Assembly (NCBI RefSeq): GCF_007000325.2
Contig: NZ_CP117269.1
Location: 248,001 to 312,000 of the forward strand
Length of the DNA stretch: 64,000 nt
Direction of reading: 5' to 3'
Origin: Rhizobium rhododendri
GTDB lineage: Bacteria > Pseudomonadota > Alphaproteobacteria > Rhizobiales > Rhizobiaceae
In this document: one piece after another, positions 27,466 to 36,898 of the stretch
Numbering within the stretch: the stretch's first letter is position 1
Layout: every line of letters begins with the position of its first letter
Made by a program: the position numbers and the translations under genes
The notes under the pieces: generated by a model
Database searches by the model: none
Told to the model about the DNA's origin: nothing
Seen by the model: the letters and a program-made list of their open reading frames with translations, nothing else

Positions 27466-27479
27466 AGCAGGGCTAAGTA

Positions 27480-28379
27480 ATGGCGCGTGAAAACATCGAT
27501 GACCTCCAAGCTTTCGTGGCCGTGGCACGGGAACAGAGTTTTACGCGCGCGGCTGCGATGCTCGGGGTGTCACCGTCGGCGCTCAGCCAGACGATCAGCG
27601 CGCTCGAAGCACGGATCGGGGTCCGTCTGCTGACCAGGACCACCCGCAGCGTATCCGTCACGGAAGCTGGAGATCGCCTCCTCAACGAGGTCGGACCGCG
27701 CCTTGACGGCATCCAGGCGGCTCTGACCTCGATGAACGACCTGAGAGAGAGGCCCGCCGGGAATATCCGCCTGACGAGCGACGAGCACGCGGCCGAAGCC
27801 ATCATCTGGCCAGTGCTGGAGCGGTTCCTGCCGGAATATCCAGACATCAAGGTCGAGGTGATCATCGACTATGGATTGAGCAACATTGTCGGCGAGCGAT
27901 ACGATGCCGGCGTCAGGCTGGGCGAAACGGTCGCCAAGGATATGATCGCCGTGCCGATCGGCCCGAAGACCCGAATGGTCGTCGTCGGCGCACCGTCCTA
28001 TCTCGCGGACCGGACGAAGCCAAAGGTGCCGCAGGACCTCACGGGCCATCGATGCGTCAATTTCCGGCTGCCGACGCTCGGCGGCCTCTACGCCTGGGAA
28101 TTCGAAAAGAACAGCCGAACCATCAACGTTCGGGTCGACGGACAGGTCACTTTTAATGGGCTTGGCGTTATCATGAAAGCCGTTCTGTCAGGCGCGGGAC
28201 TGGCCTACATGCCTGAAGATGAAGTTCGCCACCTTGTCGACGACGGCTCGCTGACGCTTCTGTTGCAGGACTGGACGCCGCTCTATCCCGGTTATCACAT
28301 TTATTACCCAAGCCGCCGCCAGCAAACTCCCGCGTTCAGCCTGCTGCTCGCCGCTCTTCGATACAAAGGAGCAAGCTAG
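27480..28379 (+). CDS. LysR-family regulator 2
   Basis: A 299-residue LysR protein: helix-turn-helix in DLQAFVAVAREQSFTRAAAMLGVSPSALSQTISALEARIGVRLLTRTTRSVSVT, then a periplasmic-binding-like effector domain. It resembles LysR 1 throughout. It is divergent from the NepI-like exporter and upstream of the aldo/keto reductase run on the same strand, so either or both could be its targets. The start has only weak Shine-Dalgarno potential (AGGGCTAAGT). Confidence 0.92.
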   Translation: MARENIDDLQAFVAVAREQSFTRAAAMLGVSPSALSQTISALEARIGVRLLTRTTRSVSVTEAGDRLLNEVGPRLDGIQAALTSMNDLRERPAGNIRLTSDEHAAEAIIWPVLERFLPEYPDIKVEVIIDYGLSNIVGERYDAGVRLGETVAKDMIAVPIGPKTRMVVVGAPSYLADRTKPKVPQDLTGHRCVNFRLPTLGGLYAWEFEKNSRTINVRVDGQVTFNGLGVIMKAVLSGAGLAYMPEDEVRHLVDDGSLTLLLQDWTPLYPGYHIYYPSRRQQTPAFSLLLAALRYKGAS

Positions 28380-28528
28380 GAACGCGCGCCCTCGGAAGGG
28401 TCCGATTATTTAGCGCTGCTTAATGCGGCATGCGGATTGCCACGGGTAATCGTTTCCGTCACAGTCTCTATATCCCTCATCATCGCGGTATCGCAGACCG
28501 CTCCGTTTGGATGAAAAGGATTTCAGCG

Positions 28529-29617
28529 ATGAGGCACATCAAACTTGGGAACACGGGCATCTCGATCTCGAAGCTTGCCCTCGGAACCATGACCTTTGGC
28601 GACGAGACGCCGGAAGAGGAGGCGTTCGCCATCATCGACGCCTACGTCGAAGCCGGCGGCAACCTGATTGACACCGCCAACGTCTATGTTGGCGGCGTCG
28701 CCGAAGAGGTCATCGGACGCTGGTTCGCCGCCCGGCCGAAGGAAGTCACCGACCGCGTCATTCTCGCCACCAAGGGCAGGGCTGGCAGCGGCGAGGACCC
28801 CAATGCAGTTGGCCTGTCACGCCGCCATCTCCACCGGGCCCTGGAAGGTTCCCTCAAGCGGCTCGGTGTGGATACCGTCGATCTGTACCAGCTACACGCC
28901 TCCGACATGCACACACCCGTGGAAGAGGCGCTGACGTTCCTCGACGAGGCCGTCAGGGCTGGCAAGATACACTACTTCGGTCTTTCCAATTTCACGGGCT
29001 GGCAACTGCAGCTGTTCGCGTCGACGGCGAAGGCAATGGGCATCCAGATTCCCGCCAGTCTTCAGCAGCAGTACAGCCTCCTCTCCCGCGAAAGCGAATG
29101 GGAGGTCGTTCCGGCAGCCCTTTACAACGACATGAGCATTCTGCCCTGGTCACCTCTGGCAGGTGGCTTCCTTGCCGGGAAATATCAGAGGGGAGGCGAT
29201 CCAGCGTCCGACACGCGGGCGGGGTCAACGAAGGAACTCTATCAATGGGTCTCCGAAGAATACGCCGAGTCGGATCGGAACTGGGCGACCATCGACGCGG
29301 TCTTCAGCATTGCCCGCGAATGCGCTGCGACGCCGAGCCAGGTGGCGCTAAGCTGGATCGGCAACCGTCCCGGCGTCGCAGCGCCTATCTTCGGCGCGAG
29401 GACCCTCAAGCAGCTCAAAGACAATATCGGAGCGGTGGAACTGGTGCTTGACGAGCAGGCGACCGCGGCACTCGAGGCGGTCAGCCGCCCCACGCCTGGC
29501 GGCTACCCCTATGGGGCATTCGGTGCGGGCCAGCGAAACCGCGACATGAAGGACGGCGTGCCAGCACCGGGACTTCCGGTCTCGGGTGGTTCCAAGCACC
29601 CGCTCGGCCGCGCCTGA
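28529..29617 (+). CDS. Aldo/keto reductase
   Basis: A 362-residue NADPH-dependent reductase of the AKR family (TIM barrel). The family signs are LALGTMTFGDETPEEEAFAIID, Asp and Tyr in DTANVYVGGVAEEVIGRW, the catalytic Lys in LATKGRAG, His in YQLHASD, and the cofactor part FGARTLKQLKDNIGAVEL. The start at 28529 is chosen because AAAGGA lies nine bases upstream; the frame is open 33 codons further back. It begins a same-strand series with the next three genes, with gaps of 15-70 bases, likely one operon. Confidence 0.9.
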   Translation: MRHIKLGNTGISISKLALGTMTFGDETPEEEAFAIIDAYVEAGGNLIDTANVYVGGVAEEVIGRWFAARPKEVTDRVILATKGRAGSGEDPNAVGLSRRHLHRALEGSLKRLGVDTVDLYQLHASDMHTPVEEALTFLDEAVRAGKIHYFGLSNFTGWQLQLFASTAKAMGIQIPASLQQQYSLLSRESEWEVVPAALYNDMSILPWSPLAGGFLAGKYQRGGDPASDTRAGSTKELYQWVSEEYAESDRNWATIDAVFSIARECAATPSQVALSWIGNRPGVAAPIFGARTLKQLKDNIGAVELVLDEQATAALEAVSRPTPGGYPYGAFGAGQRNRDMKDGVPAPGLPVSGGSKHPLGRA

Positions 29618-29686
29618 CGGGCAAACGAAAACTGGCCGTCAGTCTTCATCGATGACGGCGGCCAGACGCAATTCGGGAATCACATC

Positions 29687-30367
29687 ATGAACAAACTCGT
29701 TAGCCGCCGCGATCTCTTTCGTGGCGGAGCCATCGCTGTCGCGATCATCGCTTCCAGTTCCGTGCCTGCATTGGCGCAGACTGCACGGCCAAAATCCGGT
29801 TCGCGCATCGATCCACGCGACGTTCAGCTGTTGTTTGGCGACATGCAGGTGGGCCTCGTGTCCCGCTCGAAGACAAATTCGCCCAAGGCGATATCCCGCT
29901 CGGCGGGCGTCCTTGCCAAGGTTGCGGAAACGCTGCGCCTGCCAACGCTGTTCAGCGTCGTCACGGTTGCCGGCGGCTCCGCCGACCTCATTCCAGGTCT
30001 GAAGCCCTTCGCCACCGGTAGCAATACCATTCACAGGATACCCATCAGTCCTTTCGGCGACCCGAAGACGGTGGGGGCTTTGCGCGAAAACGACCGCAAG
30101 ACGCTGGTCATCTCAGGCTTCGCAGCGGAGGCCGTCGTGCTGCAGGCGACGCTCGATGCCATCGCCGCGGGCTACACGGTCTACTTCGTCGTCGACACGA
30201 TCGGCAGCCAATCGACACGCACGGAGATGGCGGCGTTCGAGGAGATGGAGCAGGCCGGCGCAATCCCCACTTCCGTTCTCAGTCTTTCAACGAGGCTGGT
30301 CCGGGACTTTGTCAGTACTCCCGGATCGGACGTCTTCGCGGCGCTCGGCCCGGTCCTTAAAAGCTGA
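29687..30367 (+). CDS. Tat-exported isochorismatase-fold protein without the catalytic Cys
   Basis: A 226-residue protein with an N-terminal twin-arginine signal (SRRDLFRGG, then a hydrophobic stretch ending PALAQ). The rest follows the isochorismatase/YcaC cysteine-hydrolase fold: [11 protein letters not shown] carries the first Asp, and [23 protein letters not shown] is the segment where family members have a nucleophilic Cys (usually ...TDVCV...). Here that position is Val or Ala, so it is probably not a normal hydrolase. It may bind a ligand or be degenerate. It lies between the aldo/keto reductase and an SDR, 69 and 62 bases away. Confidence 0.75.
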   Translation: MNKLVSRRDLFRGGAIAVAIIASSSVPALAQTARPKSGSRIDPRDVQLLFGDMQVGLVSRSKTNSPKAISRSAGVLAKVAETLRLPTLFSVVTVAGGSADLIPGLKPFATGSNTIHRIPISPFGDPKTVGALRENDRKTLVISGFAAEAVVLQATLDAIAAGYTVYFVVDTIGSQSTRTEMAAFEEMEQAGAIPTSVLSLSTRLVRDFVSTPGSDVFAALGPVLKS

Positions 30368-30429
30368 CGGCGGGACCTCCGCCATCCGTGAGTTCGCCGG
30401 AGTCTACCAATTCGAACAGGAATTGCCAC

Positions 30430-31170
30430 ATGGACAACGTCACCGGAAAAGTCATCGTCATCACCGGAGCCAGCAGCGGACTTGGTCAGGCGGCCGCCCG
30501 TCTTCTTTCCGCGAAGGGGGCCAAGGTCGTCCTCGGCGCGCGGCGAGCCGACCGCATTGCCGAGCTTGCCGAGGAACTGAAATCGAAGGGCGGTCAGGCC
30601 GTCGCTCTTGCCACGGACGTCTCGAGGAGAGCCGATGTCCAGGCGCTCGTTGACGAAGCCGTCAAAACGTTCGGCACGATCGACGTCATGATCAACAATG
30701 CAGGGGTGATGCCGCTCTCCCTGCTCGAAAGCTTGGACGTCGACGCGTGGGACGCCATGGTCGACATCAACCTGAAAGGCGTCATGTACGGCATTGCCGC
30801 GGCTCTCCCGCACATGATCGCGCGGAAGTCCGGACACTTCATCAACGTGGCGTCGACGGCAGGTCACCGGGTTGCCCCAACGACGGCGATCTACTCGGCG
30901 ACCAAACACGCGGTTCGCGCCCTCTCGGAAGGGCTACGCCAGGAGATGTCGCCCCACAATATCCGTTCGACGATCATCTCCCCGGGGGCGTCTTCGACCG
31001 AACTGATGGGACTGGTGAAAGACGAGGGTCTGCTCGAGCACATGCGGACTGCCGCGACATTCGCTCTTCCGCCGGAAACTTTTGCCGAGATGGTGCTTTT
31101 TGCCATAGGTCAGCCGGAAAGCGTCGACGTGAATGAAATCCTGTTCAGGCCGACAGTGCAGCAGGCGTGA
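30430..31170 (+). CDS. Short-chain dehydrogenase/reductase 2
   Basis: A 246-residue classical SDR. The NAD(P) site is [13 protein letters not shown], with NNAGVMPLS, catalytic Ser in NVASTAGH and Tyr-Lys in [11 protein letters not shown]. The segment [15 protein letters not shown] and the end [12 protein letters not shown] fit the NADP-dependent YdfG/serine-dehydrogenase-like clade. ATG 30430 is preferred, with CAGGAA upstream; an earlier in-frame start at 30388 lies close to the preceding gene. It is followed 15 bases later by the broken amine oxidase gene. Confidence 0.9.
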   Translation: MDNVTGKVIVITGASSGLGQAAARLLSAKGAKVVLGARRADRIAELAEELKSKGGQAVALATDVSRRADVQALVDEAVKTFGTIDVMINNAGVMPLSLLESLDVDAWDAMVDINLKGVMYGIAAALPHMIARKSGHFINVASTAGHRVAPTTAIYSATKHAVRALSEGLRQEMSPHNIRSTIISPGASSTELMGLVKDEGLLEHMRTAATFALPPETFAEMVLFAIGQPESVDVNEILFRPTVQQA

Positions 31171-31185
31171 AGGCTTGGAGGTAGA

Positions 31186-32411
31186 ATGAATTCGGAACCG
31201 GATGTCGCGATCATCGGCGGCGGGGCGGCGGGCATCGGCGCGGCAAGAGCGCTGGCTGGAAAAGGTCTGTCGATCGTGTTGCTCGAGGCGATGGATCGTT
31301 TGGGCGGCAGGGCGTGGACGGCTAAAACCTCAGCGGGGCCGCTCGACCTCGGCTGCGGCTAGCTGCATTCCGCCGACCGGAATCCCTGGACGAAGATCGC
31401 TGGGGCTTCCGGGTTCCACGTAATCGAAGGGCCTAGCGCCTGGGGCCAGCAGTATCGGGATTTGGGATTTTCGCTGGAAGACCAAAAGCAGCACGGCAGT
31501 CGGCGTCGGAATTCCAGCAAAGACTCCGCGAGTGGCCGCCCGCAAGCGACAGGGCATCGAATGGCCTACTTCCCGACGGAAAATGGAACGCCTATCTGCA
31601 GGCGATTAGCGGCTTCGGCAATGGAGACGAACTCGAACGAATTTCGGCACGCGACTACATGGCCTACGAAACGGCGTCGACCAACTCCAACTGGCGTGTG
31701 GCCAGTGGCTACGGCGCGCTGGTTTCCTCGAGCATCCCAGGGGAAGTCGAGGTCAGCCTACGGACGCCGATCGAGGAGATCAGGGTAGAGGGCGAGCGGC
31801 TGGAAATTCGAACCCCGCTCGGCACGCTGTGGCCAAGGTCGCTGATCGTGACCGTCTCGACAAATGTGATCGCGGGCGATCTCATCGCATGGCCGGACAA
31901 GCTCCAGTCGTGGCAAGAGGCTGCAAGCTGTCTTCCGCTTGGAAACAACGAGAAGCTGTTCCTCGAGATCGTTGGCGGCGGGTTCGAGCTTGAAACCCAC
32001 GTCATCGGCAACCCGACCGATGCCGAGACGGGCAGCTATTACCTGCGGCCGATGGGGCTCCCGGTCATCGAATGCTTCCTCGGTGGCGCACGGGCTCGAT
32101 CAACCTCCCGGACTCGCGCGGATGAGGCGTTCGAGCGCGCCTTGGACGAACTTCGCTCGCTGCTCGGTTCCGCTGCCTGCGCCAGCCTCAAGCCTCTCGT
32201 CTCGTCCGATTGGACCAACACGCCGTGGATCGGTGGCGCATACAGTCATGCACTGCCGTTGCATTCGGGCGCGAGGCTTCGGCTTGCGACGCCGTTCCAG
32301 GACCGGATATTCGTCGCCGGAGAGGCCACGCATCCGACCGACTTTTCAACGGCGCATGGAGCGTTGGAAAACGGCATACGCGCGGCGGGAGAAGTGCTGA
32401 ACTCCTTCTAG
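31186..32411 (+). pseudogene. FAD-dependent amine oxidase, stop and frameshift
   Basis: The N-terminus PDVAIIGGGAAGIGAARALAGKGLSIVLLEAMDRLGGRAWT is the dinucleotide-binding and GG motif of monoamine-oxidase-type flavoproteins. At codon 59 (31360-31362) TAG interrupts LDLGCG-LHSADRN, where relatives have Trp; a single G-to-A change explains it. A second lesion, a shift in frame between about 31480 and 31540, separates this from the C-terminal half (31659-32411), which keeps the C-terminal flavin motif VAGEATHPTDFSTAHGALENGIRAA. A TTGGAGG site precedes the start, so it was once a good gene at the end of the operon. Confidence 0.85.
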
Positions 32412-32662
32412 GCCAATTTCAGCGGGCGAAGACTTTCGGGTCGCCGCGGACAACGGGCAAAGTCGGATGCGGACGCGATGTTCATTGCGACCAAGTACCC
32501 AGACGTCTGCGCCTAAAGGAGGTGCTCGAAATGGCCCTCCTATGGTGGCAAACACTTTTCGCCTATGTCCCAGTCGTTTGCGATAACAACCTGAAACAGG
32601 TAGCCCATCCCGGCCGTGCAAACAGGCAAACCTCAATGTCCAAGTGATCCTCTCCCAGCCCA

Positions 32663-33538
32663 CTACCTTGTGGGAGGCTCATGTTCTTTCGAACTTCCAA
32701 GAAGGTACCAGCCAACGGCACCAAGCACGACACATCCGCCAATAAAGACTGGAACCCCGATGCGTTCATCATAAAACAGCCATACCCAAAATGGTCCCAA
32801 AACGACGTCCAACATTGAGAGGAACCCCGCCTCTCCCGAGCCGATCAATCTTGATCCCATGAGGACGAGCACATAAGCGATACCGGTCGTCAGGACGCCA
32901 TAAAGTGCGCAGGCCAGTAGCTGTAAGGGTGACGGGATTACGAACTGCATGAACGGCACCGCTACAAAGACGCAGAGCGCGGCGGAGCAAACGGTCATCA
33001 TAGGCATGTCAAGGGTGGGATATCGCCTTGCGATCACGAGCTGGAATGCAAAGCCTGACGTCATCACGAACGCCGCTGCTATGCCTATTATATCGCGTGT
33101 GGCGACGGCGGCCCCAACGGTCAGCGCCACACCGCAAAATGCGACGATGCCGGCAATAGCAAAGCGAGATGTCACACGTTCCTTAAACCACAAGAATGCG
33201 ATTGTCGTCGCCAGGAAGGGGAGGGCCGCATAAACGGTCATGACGTTCGCGACTGAGGTCCACTGTAAAGACGCGATGTAAGCTATTGCGGCAACAACTG
33301 AGACCATGCAGGCGAATATGCCGGGCCACCCGAAACACCGAGGGCTCGCGCCTTGCTCAGCACGTTTGCGAAGTAGAATGTAGATGCCAAGCGTTACAAA
33401 CGAAAACCCCGAGCGCCAGGCGACGATAGACCACATATCAAGGTTTGCCATCCTCACGAACAGCCCGGCGGTGCTCCACAAAACTGCCTACGTTAAAACA
33501 AGGGCGATGCCAACAGGCCGTGTTTGTGTTAGGGTCAT
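32663..33538 (-). pseudogene. EamA/DMT exporter with an in-frame stop near its start
   Basis: About 275 residues of a ten-helix drug/metabolite transporter. WSTAGLFVRMANLDMWSIVAWRSGFS is the first EamA repeat start, and TGIAYVLVLMGSRLIGSGEAGFLSMLDVVLGPFWVW the second repeat. The natural start is probably ATG 33538 (MTLTQTRPVGIALVLT), but codon 17 is TAG (33488-33490), inside the first helix. A TTG at 33481 could restart translation just after, giving 272 residues with a short first helix. It is divergent from the TetR gene at 33584, which may repress it. Confidence 0.7.
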
Positions 33539-33583
33539 AAAAAGCTCGCGACGGAGAAAACAAATGAACTTTTTTAGTAGTAG

Positions 33584-34195
33584 ATGAGTCGTCTAGTAAT
33601 GGCCATTCAATCTACGACGCGGGAAAAACTTATTTCCGAGGGCATGCGCCAACTGCTGGCACACGGCTACGAGGGCATTGGTATCGGGCCTATATTGACC
33701 TCGGTGAAAGTGCCAAAGGGTTCATTCTACCATTTTTTCAAAAGCAAAGATGATTACGTGGTTGCGATCATTGAGGCCTATGAGGAGAAGTATCGGGCCG
33801 TTCGCGAGGCAATTTTCAACGATACGTCGATCAGCCCACTGTCGAGGTTTGACGAGTACTTCGCGGTGCTGGAACGAGAGATTACCGATGAGCACCCATC
33901 CGGCGGTTGCCTCTACGGCGTCATCGCACAAACGGTCACATCACGGAACCCAACTGTATCCACCAAGCTATCGGCGTCGTATCGCCAATGGGAGGATAGC
34001 ATCCGCCAACTGCTGGCGCTTGCCCAAAGTTTGGGTCAAATCGACAAGCAGGTAGATGTCGACAGCGCGGCGGTCAGTGTGGTCGATGCATACGAGGGTA
34101 CCTTGATACGGATGAAGGCAACGGGCGATACGGCGGCGTTCAAGCGTTTTCGGAAGGTCGCAATTCCCAGACTAGTTGGCGCACTGCCGGATTAG
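33584..34195 (+). CDS. TetR-family regulator, AcrR-like
   Basis: A 203-residue regulator. The TetR helix-turn-helix is TREKLISEGMRQLLAHGYEGIGIGPILTSVKVPKGSFYHFFKSKDDYVVAII; the C-terminal domain resembles TetR_C_6-type members such as those controlling small efflux pumps. ATG 33599 is an alternative start. An imperfect palindrome AGATGAGTCGTCT overlaps 33583-33595, which could be its own operator. It is divergent from the EamA exporter by about 45-100 bases, the usual pairing of a repressor and its pump. Confidence 0.88.
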   Translation: MSRLVMAIQSTTREKLISEGMRQLLAHGYEGIGIGPILTSVKVPKGSFYHFFKSKDDYVVAIIEAYEEKYRAVREAIFNDTSISPLSRFDEYFAVLEREITDEHPSGGCLYGVIAQTVTSRNPTVSTKLSASYRQWEDSIRQLLALAQSLGQIDKQVDVDSAAVSVVDAYEGTLIRMKATGDTAAFKRFRKVAIPRLVGALPD

Positions 34196-34243
34196 GCAGA
34201 TGGACGGCTAGCAAGGGTGCCGGTAATCGTCAGCCGCCTACCA

Positions 34244-34393
34244 TTAACTTGGTAGGTATTCTCGGCTCCAGGAAGTACTCGCAGCGCCTCCATCGACCAG
34301 ATCACGGATCTGCGCCTCGGTGTACCCCATCGAGCCAAGGACAGCTTTCGTCGATGCTCCATATTTTTCGGCCGCGGGATGAGCGTAAATATT
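34244..34393 (-). pseudogene. C-terminal remnant of a CoA-transferase family III protein
   Basis: On the minus strand a frame ending at TAA 34246-34244 reads HPAAEKYGASTKAVLGSMGYTEAQIRDLVDGG. This resembles the C-terminus of CaiB/BaiF CoA transferases (G.ST..VL..LGY...I..L...G). Only about 50 codons remain, with no start. Confidence 0.4.
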
Positions 34394-34429
34394 GCTGGTC
34401 GGCCATGTGGTCACTCAGCTCGACCCCTA

Positions 34430-34736
34430 TGCTGTACGTTCAACGACTGGAAATCGACATCGCGGCGGGCATGGGCAGGGCCAACGTCGTAATTGCCTAT
34501 TTCGACCGGGAACAGCGCGTTGACGTCACCAAAGGCGAAAATACTGGCCAGCAGCTCGCTTACATGCACAGCGTCCCGGACGTCACGGAACGGACACGGA
34601 TGCCGCAGGAAAGGGAACGATCACGGGCCAGCGTCTGTATCAGCTGGTCCGCCAGAAGGGGCCGGTGGCCGATCATACATTCCAGATCAAGTTCCTCGAT
34701 CCCGGTGTTCAGGCCTACGCGTTCACATTCGGTTAG
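34430..34736 (+). pseudogene. Remnants of a DUF1223-like and a DipZ C-terminal-like sequence
   Basis: Two broken frames lie in series. At about 34440-34590 one frame reads ANVVIAYFDREQRVDVTKGENTGQQLAYMHSV, like DUF1223 thioredoxin-fold proteins. At 34608-34736 another frame reads GKGTITGQRLYQLVRQ, then VADHTFQIKFLDPGVQAYAFTFG, like the C-terminus of DipZ/redoxin-type cytochrome c biogenesis proteins. Both lack starts. They show that this interval is a graveyard of truncated genes before the DUF1543 locus. Confidence 0.4.
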
Positions 34737-35020
34737 GACCGACTTTGATGATGGAGAGACGATGAAGCTGTTTATGTTTTATATCGGTGGTGATTGCGGG
34801 AATTCGAACATTGAACTGCATGATGTGAGGTTTTCGATCGGTGAGACTGCGGAGGATTGCCGCGACGATCTGCGCAATCAATGGTGGGGCGATCCAAAGA
34901 GCTTGCACCTCGATTGCTGGGGCGCGGTCGAACGTACGCATCCGAGCTGAACCGGATTGCGGATTTGAGTGATCGTGTGGATGCTCTGTCTATATAGACG
35001 GCAATATAGACGGTGCTTTC

Positions 35021-35452
35021 ATGGACATCACAAGCGATCACTCGGGGCGTTTCAGCCGGATGGAGATTGTCGATAGCGGGCGTCGGCGGCGTTTCACGGA
35101 TGAAGCGAAGCTGGCGATCGTGGCTGAGAGTTATGCTGGCCCGCGGCAGGTAACAGTCACGGCGCAGCGTCACGGGATCACGCGTTGGCAGTTGAATGCC
35201 TGGCGCAGGGCCGTGCGGGAAGGACGCCTTGTCCACCGCTCGACGAACGAGTTTGTTCCGGCGATTGTCGTTGCTGCCGAGCCTGTTTTTGCGAGCACGC
35301 CTCCTGCGGAAACTGTCGCGGTGCCGTCTCCCATCACCGACCGGGGTCGCATAGAGGTGGTGAGTGCGAACGGCCGGCGTGTGATCATGGGCCAGGATAT
35401 CGATGTGGACGTTTTGCTACGGATCATGCGTGGTTTGGAGACATTGCGATGA
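35021..35452 (+). CDS. tnpA: IS66 accessory protein TnpA (HTH)
   Basis: A 143-residue homologue of the TnpA at 1878-2300. It has SGRRRRFTDEAKLAIVAESYAGPRQVTVTAQRHGITRWQLNAWRR and the C-terminal VVSANGRRVIMGQDIDVDVLLRIMRGLETL. The stop overlaps the tnpB start as ATGA, so translation is coupled. It looks intact. Confidence 0.9.
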   Translation: MDITSDHSGRFSRMEIVDSGRRRRFTDEAKLAIVAESYAGPRQVTVTAQRHGITRWQLNAWRRAVREGRLVHRSTNEFVPAIVVAAEPVFASTPPAETVAVPSPITDRGRIEVVSANGRRVIMGQDIDVDVLLRIMRGLETLR

Positions 35453-35557
35453 ATCCGTTTCCGATGGGGGCGGAGATCAAGGTGTGGCTGTCGACCGGAC
35501 ATACCGACATGCGGTGTGGCTTTCCATCCTTGGCCCTTCGGGTGCAGGAAGTTTTAA

Positions 35558-36898
35558 CAGGTTGCGGAAAAAGGCCCTTGCTGTGAGCGGACTGGCGTGA
35601 TTCCATGCCTGGGTGATTGATTGGCGGGAGCAGAACATGCGCGGCAGTGATGACCAGACGGCGGGTCTGTTTTCTTATGTAAGCTGCGAAGCCCGCGTTC
35701 CGGCAAACCATCCGCTGCGGCCGATACGTGCCATCGTAGACGAGGCGCTGGAAGTTCTGTCCCCGGATTTCGAGGGGATGTATTCAGCGATCGGCCGGCC
35801 GTCGATCCCGCCGGAGAAGCTGCTGCGCGCTCTGTTGTTGCAGGCCTTCTACACGATCCGCTCTGAGCGTCAGCTCATGGAGCAGATGGACTACAATCTG
35901 CTGTTCCGCTGGTTCGTGGGCTTGTCGATGGACGCGCCGATCTGGGACGTCACCGTGTTCACCAAGAACCGTGAGCGGCTCTTGGCTGGCGACATCGCCG
36001 CCAAGTTTCTAGCCGCTTTGCTAAGCCAGCCGCGGGTTAAGGCATTGCTGTCAGACGACCACTTCTCGGTGGACGGCACCTTGATCGAAGCCTGGGCCAG
36101 CATGAAGAGCTTCAAACCCAGGGACGGCGCAGATGGTAGCGACACTGACGACAGCGGCTCTGGCGCTGAAGGGAAACAGCCGCCAAAGGCCGCAGGCCGC
36201 AACTCTGAGCGTGATTTCCACGGTGAGAAGCGCAGCAACGCAACCCATGCGTCGACCACTGACCCGGATGCCAGGCTTTACAAGAAGGCCCGTGGCCAGG
36301 CGGCCAAGCTTTGCCACATGGGTCACGTCATAATGGAAAACCGCAACGGCCTGGTTGTCGACGCCACGCTGACCCATGCGAGTGGAACCGCAGAGCGCGA
36401 GGCAGCTCTGGATATGGTGGGTCGCATGGATGGTCGTCACCGCATCACATTGGCTGCAGACAAAGCCTACGATACTGCCGACTTCGTCGAAGCCTTGCGG
36501 GACGCAAAGGTGACGCCACACGTCGCCCAGAACACGACGAACCGACGCTCGGCAATTGATGGTCGGACCACCCATCATCCCGGCTACGGTGTCAGTCAGC
36601 GCATTCGCAAGCGCATCGAAGAAGTGTTTGGCTGGGCCAAGACCAGCGGCGGAATGCGCAAGACCCGGCATCGCGGAAATGATCGCGTCGGCTGGATGTT
36701 CACCCTGACAGCCACCGCCTATAATCTGGTGAGAATTCCAAAGCTGCTGGCGACGGCATAATCGCGTCCAGAATCCGCCGAACCAGGCGGATGGCGACAA
36801 AATGGGCCGACAAGGCCTCTGAAAAAGCTTCATCACGGCCTGTCTTCGAGCTGTCTAGCCAGGATCGGCGGAAAAATGGGGGATATTTCCGCGACCTG
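35558..36898 (+). mobile_element. IS5-family element nested in IS66 tnpB
   Basis: A 1,341-base element with imperfect inverted ends CAGGTTGCGGAAAAA at the left and CAGGTCGCGGAAATA at the right when read inwards. TTAA is duplicated at 35554-35557 and 36899-36902. It carries one transposase gene. It must be younger than the IS66 insertion at 34934. Confidence 0.9.
35637..36761 (+). CDS. IS5-family transposase
   Basis: A 374-residue DDE transposase. The N-terminal region has VPANHPLRPIRAIVDEALEVLSPDFEGMYS and RPSIPPEKLLRALLLQAFYTIRSERQLMEQMDYNLLFRWFVGL, typical of this IS5 subgroup. Catalytic Asp and Glu lie in FSVDGTLIEAWAS, LAADKAYDTADF and RIEEVFGWAKT. A low-complexity acidic linker is near residues 165-185. 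ATG 35637 fits the family better than an earlier ATG at 35613. It appears intact. Confidence 0.9.
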   Translation: MRGSDDQTAGLFSYVSCEARVPANHPLRPIRAIVDEALEVLSPDFEGMYSAIGRPSIPPEKLLRALLLQAFYTIRSERQLMEQMDYNLLFRWFVGLSMDAPIWDVTVFTKNRERLLAGDIAAKFLAALLSQPRVKALLSDDHFSVDGTLIEAWASMKSFKPRDGADGSDTDDSGSGAEGKQPPKAAGRNSERDFHGEKRSNATHASTTDPDARLYKKARGQAAKLCHMGHVIMENRNGLVVDATLTHASGTAEREAALDMVGRMDGRHRITLAADKAYDTADFVEALRDAKVTPHVAQNTTNRRSAIDGRTTHHPGYGVSQRIRKRIEEVFGWAKTSGGMRKTRHRGNDRVGWMFTLTATAYNLVRIPKLLATA

